Shown here piece after piece: positions 1-6,835 of a DNA stretch of 12,870 nucleotides. The notes below the pieces were generated by a model that saw only the letters and a program-made list of their open reading frames with translations, was not told where the DNA came from and made no database searches. The number at the start of each line of letters is the position of its first letter. Position 1 is the first letter of the stretch. Both the position numbers and the translations under genes were made by a program. The stretch covers positions 1 to 12,870 of the forward strand of contig JANQTT010000084.1 in assembly GCA_030731565.1 (NCBI GenBank), given 5' to 3'. Origin of the DNA: Rickettsiaceae bacterium. Lineage in GTDB: Bacteria > Pseudomonadota > Alphaproteobacteria > Rickettsiales > Rickettsiaceae.

Positions 1-534
1 GGTCAAGATGAGGCTCCAGAATTACTGACTCTCGATTCAAGTATTGGAAAACTTCTATTAAAAGAAGATGCGCCAAAAATACTTGCTGAGTTTAAACAAA
101 CAGCAGGACAAAACCTTGAGGAGCAGTTTGATTATAAAAAATGTAGTCTTCCATTGATTGAAAAATGTACAGAAGTAGCCGAAAAATCTAATATGGAGCA
201 AGTAAAAGATTATTCAAAGTTATCCGTAAAGCAAAAAATACAGGCTGTTGTATGCTTTGTAATAGGTGGCATTGGTACTGTTTTTTCTGTGATAAAATCC
301 AAAATGGAAAACATGAAAAAAATGTCAGAACGTGAAATTAAAATGGTAAATACTTATTCTGGCATTGAAAAGGATTTGAAAAAAATATCAAATAAGAGCT
401 ATAAAGCAGTCAATCCGAAAGAAAAGGCAAAAGCAATAGGTAAAAAAGCAAAAAATTCACAGTCACATAATCGACCTTCAGGTTCAACAAAAACAGTAAA
501 GCAGAATAGTATGGTAATGGTAGGTAGAAGGTAA
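1..534 (+). CDS. C-terminal part of an unrecognised lysine-rich membrane protein (5' end outside window)
   Basis: The frame is open from the first base to the TAA at 532-534, giving 177 visible residues; the true start lies upstream. An in-frame TTG at 154 should not be taken as the start because coding continues before it. Visible residues 1-79 are mixed polar sequence. Residues about 80-98 (IQAVVCFVIGGIGTVFSVI) form one hydrophobic stretch long enough to span a membrane. The remaining 80 or so residues are strongly basic with many Lys and end in a Gly/Arg tail. I recognise no domain. The pattern of one hydrophobic helix followed by a basic tail would suit a membrane-anchored or secreted protein of an intracellular bacterium, but that is inference. 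No clear terminator follows directly; the nearest candidate is at 783-802. Confidence is high that this is coding and low for any function. Confidence 0.7.
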   Translation, partial: GQDEAPELLTLDSSIGKLLLKEDAPKILAEFKQTAGQNLEEQFDYKKCSLPLIEKCTEVAEKSNMEQVKDYSKLSVKQKIQAVVCFVIGGIGTVFSVIKSKMENMKKMSEREIKMVNTYSGIEKDLKKISNKSYKAVNPKEKAKAIGKKAKNSQSHNRPSGSTKTVKQNSMVMVGRR

Positions 535-564
535 AAATAAAAAACTAAGGACAAGGTTACAGAC

Positions 565-732
565 ATGGGTACTTATTGTTTGATAGCATTAGGAATCACC
601 TCTCGTTTTAGATGCAGCGTGCTGCTGGGGGTACCTGAGGATTCTAGAACGGATATAATGACAGGGAGTATACTAAGTTCCAACCAAAATATTACACAAG
701 GCGCAAGGAGCGCAGCCTATATACAACAATAG
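565..732 (+). CDS. Doubtful 55-residue ORF partly encoded by a repeat
   Basis: ATG at 565 to TAG at 730-732, with AAGG at 553-556 eight bases ahead as a possible ribosome binding site; an in-frame stop at 538 limits the frame. The product begins MGTYCLIALGITSRF and ends TQGARSAAYIQQ. The last third lies inside the palindromic repeat at 687-761, a sign that the frame may be a by-product of repeat DNA rather than a gene. No domain is recognised. It could also be a fragment of an old mobile element. I record it because it is uninterrupted and has a start signal, but think it more likely non-functional. Confidence 0.15.
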   Translation: MGTYCLIALGITSRFRCSVLLGVPEDSRTDIMTGSILSSNQNITQGARSAAYIQQ

Positions 733-761
733 GTAAGCGAGAAAAGAACGTAATAATATTT
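687..761. repeat. Palindromic repeat, family 1 copy A
   Basis: Outer arms AAATATTA (687-694) and TAATATTT (754-761) are complementary, and an inner pair CCTAT (716-720) and ATAGG (729-733) can form the tip. The core (CACAAGG, GGAGCG, AGCCTATA, ATAGGTAAGC, then AACGTAATAATATT) matches the reverse complement of copy C in the fumC-tlc spacer. With the centre deleted it also matches copy B after pdhB. The size and palindromic shape resemble the Rickettsia palindromic elements, although I cannot assign it to a named class. Confidence 0.65.
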
Positions 762-782
762 GATGAGGTAGTTACTAGAAGT

Positions 783-802
783 GTTTCATCATGAAGCTTT
801 TT
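783..802 (+). terminator. Weak candidate rho-independent terminator
   Basis: GTTTCA (783-788), loop TCA, TGAAGC (792-797), followed directly by TTTTT (798-802). The six-pair stem includes one G-U pair, and after one mismatch three further outer pairs are possible. The stem is weak by enterobacterial standards but plausible for AT-rich DNA. It would stop plus-strand transcripts coming from the partial gene at 1-534. Confidence 0.35.
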
Positions 803-896
803 ATACATCAAAAGAAAAATTATCCAATATACGCTGGCTTAACTTAGAATTGTATTATTCGTTAAATTTTTAGGCTCTTATTTAAGAATAAACTTT

Positions 897-1121
897 TTAG
901 TTATGAGCTGAGATTTTGATTTTTTTCCTTGGAGGAATATACAAGGTTTCGTTTTCTTCGTTAAAACTATCGCTTAGTTCCATGATTCCAACATAATAAC
1001 TACCGTTTTTTACAAGGCTAATAATTGACCAGCCATTGCGCATATCTTCTTTAACCTTGTCTAATTCTGAACTATTTTCAGTGAATGAAACCAGTTTTTG
1101 TTGTGTCTTGTTCTTATCCAT
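897..1121 (-). CDS. Small hypothetical protein, possibly the rickettsial DUF2674 family
   Basis: A 74-residue protein starting at the ATG whose complement is 1119-1121. It has an acidic/polar N-terminal third, then a central GWSIISLVKNGSYYVGIMEL (residues 30-49) that looks like two beta strands around a turn, then an acidic segment and a basic end containing YIPPRKKIKI. The GWSI..YYVGI..YIPPRKKIKI layout is what I remember of small Rickettsiales-only proteins annotated as DUF2674; I cannot verify that match here. There is no signal peptide or membrane segment, so it is probably cytoplasmic. No Shine-Dalgarno sequence is visible, but a good promoter lies about 45 bases upstream (1167-1194). 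It is transcribed away from pdhA. Function unknown. Confidence 0.7.
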   Translation of the reverse strand: MDKNKTQQKLVSFTENSSELDKVKEDMRNGWSIISLVKNGSYYVGIMELSDSFNEENETLYIPPRKKIKISAHN

Positions 1122-1166
1122 AATTTAAAAGCAGTAAGCTAGAAGTTAAAAAACCTTTACATAATC

Positions 1167-1194
1167 ATTATATAAAATCTATTAACAATTGCAA
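1167..1194 (-). promoter_or_regulatory. Candidate sigma-70 promoter for the small minus-strand gene
   Basis: Read on the minus strand: TTGCAA (1194-1189) as -35, 16 bases, then a perfect TATAAT (1172-1167). Transcription would start near 1160, leaving a leader of roughly 39 bases before the ATG at 1121. The -35 matches consensus at four of six positions. Confidence 0.5.
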
Positions 1195-1358
1195 GTTAAA
1201 TATAATATCTGTATATATCATGGTCATTTAAGTTGGATTATGCTGTTAAAAGCGCTTACTAAGTTAGTATAGCTGGGAAAATAATTATATATGATATAGT
1301 GAATTAAAGTTAGAAATTATAAACAAATAACGTATAATTGATGTAATTTTAATTAAAT

Positions 1359-1422
1359 AACGCGAGCCATGGATAAAAATCTTCTAAATTTCTTATCCAT
1401 AACTCGTGTTAATAATAGCTCG
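1359..1422 (-). repeat. Palindromic repeat, family 2 copy 1, upstream of pdhA
   Basis: An eight-pair outer stem (1359-1366 with 1403-1410, one G-U), a two-base internal mismatch, an eight-pair inner stem (1369-1376, ATGGATAA, with 1393-1400, TTATCCAT) and a 16-base loop. The reverse complement of 1359-1422 aligns over its whole length with 10047-10110 upstream of icd, including the non-palindromic flank CGAGCTATTATTAAC (CGTGCTATAGTAAC in the other copy). The two are therefore copies of one element in opposite orientation. This copy ends five bases before the -35 box of the pdhA promoter candidate. It has no T run, so it is not a terminator. Confidence 0.7.
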
Positions 1423-1426
1423 TTTA

Positions 1427-1455
1427 TTGACAATAAAGGCATTGCGTATTATGGT
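1427..1455 (+). promoter_or_regulatory. Candidate sigma-70 promoter of the pdhA operon
   Basis: A perfect TTGACA (1427-1432), 17 bases, then TATGGT (1450-1455, four of six consensus positions). A start near 1462 would give a leader of about 28 bases. There is no convincing Shine-Dalgarno sequence before the pdhA ATG, whose upstream bases are AT-only apart from a few G. The promoter sits immediately downstream of a palindromic repeat. Confidence 0.45.
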
Positions 1456-1489
1456 CCAATCTTTAATATGGTTAAATTAAGTTTTAAAT

Positions 1490-2467
1490 ATGTTTGAACA
1501 AGAAAAATATAAGTTAAGCCCTGCTGATTATGTTGATTCGTTTGAAAAAATGCTGCTTATTAGGCGTTTTGAAGAGAAGTGCGGTCAATTTTATGGCATG
1601 GGAATGATCGGCGGTTTTTGTCACTTATATATAGGGCAAGAAGCTGTAATTGCTGGAATTCATAAAGCAAAGCAAAAAGATGATAGTACTATTACAAGTT
1701 ATCGTGATCATGGTCACATAATCATGTCAGGTATAGATCCAAAATTTGTTATGGCTGAATTAACAGGAAGAGCATCAGGTTGTTCAAAAGGCAAGGGCGG
1801 ATCTATGCATATGTTCAACAGTGAAGGAAAATTTTACGGTGGTCATGGTATTGTAGGAGCGCAGGTGCCAATTGGAACAGGCTTGGGGTTTGCTGAAAAA
1901 TATAATGAAACAAACAATATATGCTTTACTTTCATGGGTGATGGAGCGGTAAACCAAGGGCAGGTATACGAAGCATTTAATATGGCGGCTTTATGGAAAT
2001 TGCCGGTTTTATATGTCATAGAAAATAATGAATATTCGATGGGGACTTCTTTAGCTCGCTCTACAGCAATGACGGATTTGTATAAAAAGGGAGAGTCATT
2101 TGGCATACCTGGAATACAAGCAGATGGTATGGATATAGATTCGGTATATAATGCCGCTCTCCAGATGGCAGCGTACGTAAGAGAAGGCAACGGACCAGCA
2201 ATTATCGAAGTTAAAACCTACAGATATCGCGGCCATTCAATGTCTGACCCAGCTAATTACCGCACTAAGCAAGAAGTAGAGGAATACAAACAGCAAGACC
2301 CAGTTGCTACTATAAAGAAGCTGATACTTGATAATTCTTATGCTAGTGAAGCTCAAGTTAAAGGCATTGAAAAAAAAGTAAAAGATATTATCGCTGAAGT
2401 TGCAGAATTTGCAACAAATGAACCGCTTCCAAGTGAAGATGAGTTATATACGGATATATATAAATAG
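1490..2467 (+). CDS. pdhA: Pyruvate dehydrogenase E1 component, alpha subunit
   Basis: Half of the thiamine-diphosphate-dependent E1 that decarboxylates pyruvate and passes the acetyl group to E2; it works as an alpha2beta2 tetramer in the cytoplasm. The 325 residues match the usual length of the short alphaproteobacterial PdhA. Visible family motifs are [14 protein letters not shown] near residue 25, GGSMHMF (103-109), the cofactor/Mg motif starting GDGAVNQG (150-157) and closing at [10 protein letters not shown] (178-187), and the loop [11 protein letters not shown] (244-254) that in eukaryotic relatives carries the phosphorylated serines. The ATG at 1490 is chosen because the family N-terminus fits, although it lacks a clear ribosome binding site. 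It is the first gene of the operon; its stop overlaps the AGGA signal of pdhB. No key residue appears to be missing. Confidence 0.95.
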   Translation: MFEQEKYKLSPADYVDSFEKMLLIRRFEEKCGQFYGMGMIGGFCHLYIGQEAVIAGIHKAKQKDDSTITSYRDHGHIIMSGIDPKFVMAELTGRASGCSKGKGGSMHMFNSEGKFYGGHGIVGAQVPIGTGLGFAEKYNETNNICFTFMGDGAVNQGQVYEAFNMAALWKLPVLYVIENNEYSMGTSLARSTAMTDLYKKGESFGIPGIQADGMDIDSVYNAALQMAAYVREGNGPAIIEVKTYRYRGHSMSDPANYRTKQEVEEYKQQDPVATIKKLILDNSYASEAQVKGIEKKVKDIIAEVAEFATNEPLPSEDELYTDIYK

Positions 2468-2475
2468 GATTTATT

Positions 2476-3462
2476 ATGGCAAAAATTACAGTAAGAGAAG
2501 CTTTGCTTCAAGCCATGCAGGAAGAAATGCGCAATGATAAAAACGTATTTGTAATGGGCGAAGAAGTTGCAGAATATCAAGGAGCGTATAAAGTGACTCA
2601 AGGTCTTCTTGAAGAATTTGGTTCAAAGCGTGTTATAGATACGCCAATAACTGAACACGGTTTTGCTGGTCTGGCAGTAGGAGCTGCGTTTGCAGGCCTT
2701 CGGCCGATTGTTGAATTTATGACTTTTAATTTTGCTATGCAAGCATTTGACCAGATTGTAAACTCTGCAGCAAAAACAAATTATATGTCAGGCGGACAAC
2801 TTGGTTGTCCGATTGTTTTTCGTGGTCCAAATGGAGCGGCAGCTAGGGTTGCTGCGCAGCATAGCCAGAACTATGCTGCGACCTATGCACATGTTCCTGG
2901 TCTTAAAGTGGTAGCTCCTTATAGCGCAGAAGACAGCAAAGGATTATTAAAAAGTGCAATTAGAGACGATAATCCAGTTATCTTTTTAGAAAATGAAATA
3001 ATGTACGGGCAAGCTTTTGAAGTACCTGATAATGTTCAGCCAATTGAAATTGGTAAAGCTAAAGTTTTAAGAGAAGGTGAAGATGTAACGATCCTTGCTT
3101 TTTCACTGCAAGTGGGTATGGCGCTTCAAGCGGCTGACATATTAGCTGATGCTGGAATTAGTGCTGAGGTTATTGATCTTAGGACTATAAAACCTCTTGA
3201 TGGAGAAGCGATAATTGAATCGGTAATGAAAACAAATAGATTGGTTACCGTTGAAGAGGGGTTCTTTTTTGCAGGTGTTGGAGCGACAATAGCTGCAATC
3301 GTGATGAAGAATGCTTTTGATTATTTAGATGCTCCAGTTGAGATTATTTCGGGTAAAGACGTGCCGCTGCCTTATGCAGAAAATTTAGAAAAAATGTCGC
3401 TGCCAACTGTCCAAGAGATAGTTGAAGCTGCAAAGCGTGCTTGTTACCATTTTTCAGATTAA
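2476..3462 (+). CDS. pdhB: Pyruvate dehydrogenase E1 component, beta subunit
   Basis: Partner of PdhA in the E1 tetramer. It has 328 residues and starts directly with the transketolase-like pyrimidine-binding domain, so the N-terminal lipoyl domain found in many free-living alphaproteobacteria is absent. Motifs: [17 protein letters not shown] (28-44), [11 protein letters not shown] (55-65) with the cofactor-activating Glu60, [16 protein letters not shown] (116-131) and [10 protein letters not shown] (233-242). The usual EEGW is EEGFF here (residues 260-264). AGGA at 2466-2469 lies six bases before the ATG, overlapping the pdhA stop, which suggests coupled translation. The last five residues (YHFSD) and the stop lie exactly in the left arm of a palindromic element (3445-3514), so the C-terminus was probably rewritten by that insertion. 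Confidence 0.95.
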   Translation: MAKITVREALLQAMQEEMRNDKNVFVMGEEVAEYQGAYKVTQGLLEEFGSKRVIDTPITEHGFAGLAVGAAFAGLRPIVEFMTFNFAMQAFDQIVNSAAKTNYMSGGQLGCPIVFRGPNGAAARVAAQHSQNYAATYAHVPGLKVVAPYSAEDSKGLLKSAIRDDNPVIFLENEIMYGQAFEVPDNVQPIEIGKAKVLREGEDVTILAFSLQVGMALQAADILADAGISAEVIDLRTIKPLDGEAIIESVMKTNRLVTVEEGFFFAGVGATIAAIVMKNAFDYLDAPVEIISGKDVPLPYAENLEKMSLPTVQEIVEAAKRACYHFSD

Positions 3463-3514
3463 ATAGTACAAGGAGCGAGAAGCAACGTAGTAATATTAAT
3501 CCTGAGAAATGGTA
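3445..3514. repeat. Palindromic element, family 1 copy B, covering the 3' end of pdhB
   Basis: Left arm 3445-3462 pairs with right arm 3496-3514: thirteen consecutive pairs (one G-U) from TACCATTTTTCAG to its complement, one bulged C at 3501, then five more pairs. The centre reads ACAAGGAGCGAGAAGCAACG followed by TAGTAATATT. It matches copy A (687-761) if the inner CCTATA...ATAGG hairpin is removed from copy A. The left arm encodes the last five residues and the stop of pdhB. The hairpin is followed by A-rich rather than T-rich sequence, so it is not a typical rho-independent terminator, but it could stabilise the upstream mRNA end or reduce read-through. Confidence 0.7.
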
Positions 3515-3547
3515 TTATAAAGAAGATAATTTATAAAAGGTAAATAA

Positions 3548-4798
3548 ATGCCAGTAAAAATTTTAATGCCAGCTTTGTCCCCAACTATGGAACATGGTAA
3601 TCTTGCGAAATGGCTTAAGAAAGAAGGGGAAACGGTTGCTGCTGGCGAAGTTATTGCAGAGATCGAAACGGATAAGGCCACAATGGAAGTTGAAGCTGTG
3701 GATGAAGGTATACTTGGTAAAATCATAGTACAAGAAGGATCTCAAGAGGTTGCTGTTAATTCACTAATTGCTGTTTTATTAGAGGACGGAGAAGACGCTT
3801 CTGCTATAGATGATTTTATAACAAAAGTAAGTGGTGCTCCTGCTCCAACTACAAAGACAGAAGCAAAAAATAAGGCAATTCCTGCTACAGAGCCTGTTCT
3901 TTCTGAACCTGTAGCCACATCAGAACAAAAAATAGTAAAACCAGGGGAAACCGGCAGAATCTTTGCATCTCCCCTTGCCAGGAGGATTGCAAGTAACGAA
4001 GGGATTAATCTATCTTCAATCATTGGCACTGGTCCCCGTGGTAGGATAGTCAAAGCTGACGTGCTTGCTGGTGGAAATGCGAAAGGAAGAATAAGAAGAC
4101 ATTTACAAGAGTATACTTTAGTGCCAAATAATAATATGCGCAGAGTGATTGCAAAACGTTTGGTAGAATCAAAACAAACAGTTCCCCATTTTTATCTGTC
4201 AATTGAGTGTGCTATGGACTCTGTCCTAGAAGCGCGCGCTCAAGTTAATGCAAGTTTTGGTGATGATAAGTCAAAAAAATTATCAGTAAATGATTTTGTG
4301 ATTTTAGCGACAGCAAAAGCACTGAAGAATGTTCCAGAGGCGAATGCTAGCTGGAGCGATGAGGCTATAATGATGTATAATAATATTGATATATCAGTAG
4401 CCGTTGCCATTGATGGTGGATTGATTACGCCGGTTATAAGAAATGCTGACCAAAAAGAGATTACAAAAATTTCATCTGAAATGAAAGATTTGGCAAAAAG
4501 AGCAAGGGAAAATAGCTTAAAGCCGGAAGAATTTCAAGGTGGCGGATTTAGTATTTCTAACTTAGGAATGTATGGGATTAAAAACTTTAATGCAATTGTA
4601 AATCCTCCGCAAGGTTGTATTTTGGCAGTAGGTGCAAGTGCTAAGAGAGCAGTAATAGCTGATGATAAGATTGTAGTGCGAACAATGATGGATGTAAGCC
4701 TTTCTTGCGACCATAGGGTTGTCGACGGCGCGGTTGGCGCATTATTTTTGAATGCATTTAAGAAATATATTGAATCACCTGTGTTAATGTTTATTTAA
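3548..4798 (+). CDS. pdhC: Dihydrolipoyllysine acetyltransferase, E2 core of pyruvate dehydrogenase
   Basis: Forms the core of the complex and moves the acetyl group from its swinging lipoyl arm to CoA. Domain order in 416 residues: one lipoyl domain (1-80) with the lipoylated Lys43 in ETDKATMEVE; a flexible linker rich in Ala, Pro, Thr and Lys (about 95-135); the peripheral-subunit-binding domain (137-173, FASPLARRIA ... GTGPRGRIVKADV); and the catalytic domain (about 190-416). The catalytic motif DHRVVDG spans 388-394 with His389. A single lipoyl domain is usual for this lineage. AAAGG at 3536-3540 lies seven bases before the ATG. The 85-base gap after pdhB is filled mostly by a palindromic element. 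The gene is also called aceF. Confidence 0.95.
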   Translation: MPVKILMPALSPTMEHGNLAKWLKKEGETVAAGEVIAEIETDKATMEVEAVDEGILGKIIVQEGSQEVAVNSLIAVLLEDGEDASAIDDFITKVSGAPAPTTKTEAKNKAIPATEPVLSEPVATSEQKIVKPGETGRIFASPLARRIASNEGINLSSIIGTGPRGRIVKADVLAGGNAKGRIRRHLQEYTLVPNNNMRRVIAKRLVESKQTVPHFYLSIECAMDSVLEARAQVNASFGDDKSKKLSVNDFVILATAKALKNVPEANASWSDEAIMMYNNIDISVAVAIDGGLITPVIRNADQKEITKISSEMKDLAKRARENSLKPEEFQGGGFSISNLGMYGIKNFNAIVNPPQGCILAVGASAKRAVIADDKIVVRTMMDVSLSCDHRVVDGAVGALFLNAFKKYIESPVLMFI

Positions 4799-4807
4799 GA
4801 GCGATTT

Positions 4808-6187
4808 ATGGAAAATTTTGATGTAGTTGTTATAGGTGGTGGTCCTGGCGGTTATGTGGCGGCTATCCGCGCTGCTCAACTAAGGAAGAAAACCGCGGTA
4901 ATTGAAAGAGAGCATTTAGGCGGCATATGTTTAAACTGGGGGTGCATTCCTACAAAAGCGTTGCTCAAATCTGCTGAATTATATCAAAAAATGCTCAATG
5001 GCCAGGAATATGGTATAACAGCACAAAATGTTGAATTTGATATTGAAAAAATTGTTAAAAGGTCAAGGAGCGTATCTTCTAAGTTAGTTGGTGGTATTGG
5101 CGGCCTTTTAAAGAAAAATAAAGTCACTGTTATCGAAGGCGAGGCTAAGTTTGAAAACTCTAAACAGCTAATTATTAATGCTAAAACACAAATTAAAGCA
5201 AATAATATTATTATTGCAACTGGAGCAAGAGCTAGAGTCTTGGAAGGGTTTGAGCCGAATGGAAAAAATATTTGGACTTATAAAGAAGCATTAGTTCCTA
5301 AATCTACTCCAAAATCAATGGTAATCGTTGGTTCTGGAGCCATAGGAATTGAGTTTGCTTCTTTTTACAACGCGCTTGGTGTTGATGTTACTGTGCTAGA
5401 GGCGGCTGATAGAATCCTTCCAGTTGAAGATGAAGAAATATCAAAAATGGCTAGAAAGTCTTTTGAGTCTAAAGGTATTAAGTTTAAAGTTGGTGCTAAG
5501 TTAGTATCTCAGAAAGCTACTAACTCTGGCGTTACTATTGAATTTGAACATTCTGGTAATAAGGAAAAAATTGATTCTGAAATATTGCTAATGGCTGTCG
5601 GCATTGTTGGAAATACAGAAGACATTGGTCTTGATAAAACTAAAGTGAAAGTTGATCGTGGACATATTATTACAAATAATTTGATGCAAACGTCAGATAA
5701 TGGGGTTTACGCGATTGGCGATGTGGCCGGTGCGCCCTGGCTAGCTCATAAAGCTAGTCATGAAGGGGTTATAGCTGCTGAAGCAATTGCTGGTAAGAAA
5801 CCGCATAAAATATCTAAAACAAATATACCAGGATGCACTTATTCTAGCCCTCAAATTGCAAGCGTCGGCTTAACAGAGAAAGCAGCGATTGACTCTGGCT
5901 ACGTTATTAAGGTAGGGAGGTTCCCATTTTATGCAAATGCAAAAGCACTTATCCTTGGCGATGGAGAAGGTCTAGTTAAGACTATTTTTGATGCAAAAAC
6001 TGGCGAAATGCTTGGCGCGCATATGATTGGTTCTGACGTAACAGAGCTCATTCAAGGTTATGTAGTTGCCAAAGAAATGGAAGGAACGGAAATAGATTTA
6101 ATGAATACTATTTTCCCTCATCCAACATTATCTGAAATGATGCACGAATCGGTCTTACAGGCTTTTGATAAGCCTATACATATTTAA
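4808..6187 (+). CDS. lpd: Dihydrolipoyl dehydrogenase, E3 of pyruvate dehydrogenase
   Basis: A flavoprotein that reoxidises the E2 dihydrolipoyl arm and makes NADH. In 459 residues: the FAD-binding GGGPGG motif (10-15), the redox-active disulfide in GGICLNWGCIPTK (Cys41, Cys46), the NAD-binding GSGAIG (175-180), the second FAD contact AIGDVAG (302-308) and the dimerisation domain with the catalytic pair His438/Glu443 in HPTLSE. All key residues are present. Nine bases separate it from pdhC, with AAGAG near 4797-4801 as a weak binding site. Its place after pdhC marks it as the E3 of this complex, although a single E3 often also serves 2-oxoglutarate dehydrogenase in small genomes. Confidence 0.95.
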   Translation: MENFDVVVIGGGPGGYVAAIRAAQLRKKTAVIEREHLGGICLNWGCIPTKALLKSAELYQKMLNGQEYGITAQNVEFDIEKIVKRSRSVSSKLVGGIGGLLKKNKVTVIEGEAKFENSKQLIINAKTQIKANNIIIATGARARVLEGFEPNGKNIWTYKEALVPKSTPKSMVIVGSGAIGIEFASFYNALGVDVTVLEAADRILPVEDEEISKMARKSFESKGIKFKVGAKLVSQKATNSGVTIEFEHSGNKEKIDSEILLMAVGIVGNTEDIGLDKTKVKVDRGHIITNNLMQTSDNGVYAIGDVAGAPWLAHKASHEGVIAAEAIAGKKPHKISKTNIPGCTYSSPQIASVGLTEKAAIDSGYVIKVGRFPFYANAKALILGDGEGLVKTIFDAKTGEMLGAHMIGSDVTELIQGYVVAKEMEGTEIDLMNTIFPHPTLSEMMHESVLQAFDKPIHI

Positions 6188-6201
6188 TTTACGAGGAATC
6201 A

Positions 6202-6825
6202 ATGTCTAAGATTATAGAATTATTACAGGCTTTAAATGCTAAATTATGTCATGATCTAGCTGGGTCTATAGGTACTGTTGATAATTGTTTGAACTTGATA
6301 GATAATGACAATAAAGCAATTGGCAAGCAGGCAAAGGAACTTGCTATAATTGAATCAGCGAATTTAGTCAAAAGAATTAAATTTTTTAGAACAGTATACG
6401 GCCTTTCAGAAGGAGAAGATAAACTCAGTTTAGTAACGCTTTCTAAGTTATTACAAGATTTTTTTGCAGATACTAAAGTTAAATTTTCAATAAAACATGA
6501 TCCAGGCGTAATATACATGAATTTTATGATAGCTAAAGCGGTCATCTGTTTGGCAGTCATAGCTGGTAGTTCAGCTATTTCTGGAGGTGAAGTGGCAGTT
6601 TTTATTCCAGAAGGAGATAAAACTCCGATTACAATTAAAGCTACTGGAAAAAATATTGTAGTTAAAGAAGATAGTCTAAATATTTTAAAAGGAGAGCCTG
6701 GAATTCCTATATCAGTAAGTAACTGCCGTGAACATTATGTGAATTCTATATGCTCTAATGGGAATTATAATATAAAAGTTACAACAGCTAAAGGGTCACT
6801 GGAATTTAGTATGAATAAAAAATAA
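6202..6825 (+). CDS. chpT: Histidine phosphotransferase of the ChpT family
   Basis: In alphaproteobacteria ChpT takes phosphate from the hybrid kinase CckA and hands it to CtrA and CpdR, controlling the cell cycle. The 207 residues begin with a helical part containing [19 protein letters not shown], where His17 is the expected phosphoacceptor. A second helix follows (about 43-66). The C-terminal half (about 90-207) looks like the degenerate ATPase-like fold of the family and lacks the N, G1 and G2 boxes of a real kinase. ACGAGGA (6191-6197) lies four bases before the ATG. The gap is 14 bases from lpd and 10 bases to fumC, so it is an operon member. Sequence conservation beyond the His motif is low, so the exact partners are inferred from family membership. 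No CckA or CtrA gene is in the window. Confidence 0.8.
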   Translation: MSKIIELLQALNAKLCHDLAGSIGTVDNCLNLIDNDNKAIGKQAKELAIIESANLVKRIKFFRTVYGLSEGEDKLSLVTLSKLLQDFFADTKVKFSIKHDPGVIYMNFMIAKAVICLAVIAGSSAISGGEVAVFIPEGDKTPITIKATGKNIVVKEDSLNILKGEPGIPISVSNCREHYVNSICSNGNYNIKVTTAKGSLEFSMNKK

Positions 6826-6835
6826 CGAGGCTACC

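Larger units (their letters stand above)
535..896. other. 362-base spacer without a confident gene
   Basis: This spacer separates the converging ends of the partial gene at 1-534 and the minus-strand gene at 897-1121. It contains a doubtful 55-codon ORF (565-732), a palindromic repeat (687-761) and a short hairpin followed by five T (783-802). The part at 600-660 is less AT-rich than its surroundings and includes small palindromes such as GCAGCGTGCTGC. That composition suggests a degenerate repeat or mobile remnant rather than a normal spacer. I found no tRNA or other RNA gene that I could name. Confidence 0.5.
1122..1489. other. 368-base divergent spacer between the small minus-strand gene and pdhA
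   Basis: This AT-rich spacer holds a minus-strand promoter candidate (1167-1194), a palindromic repeat (1359-1422) and a plus-strand promoter candidate (1427-1455). I see no ORF or RNA gene that I can support in the middle part (1200-1355), which is very AT-rich. Because transcription diverges from here, it probably controls both sides. Confidence 0.6.

Noticed and set aside
154..534. Reading the first gene as a 126-residue protein starting at 154
   Set aside because: The codon at 154 is TTG and the same frame is open back to base 1, so the gene is simply cut by the window edge.
1107..1124. TTCTTATCCATAA at the start of the small minus-strand gene matches the family 2 palindrome arm
   Set aside because: Only about 13 bases match and no second arm is present. 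It could be a decayed half-copy that donated the start codon, but chance in AT-rich DNA is as likely.
1843..2190. Antisense open frames over pdhA and the other large genes (for example 1843-2190, 3742-4053, 6249-6560, 9062-9382 and 9458-9760)
   Set aside because: They lie opposite strongly conserved enzymes or transporters and show no family motif; they are frame shadows.
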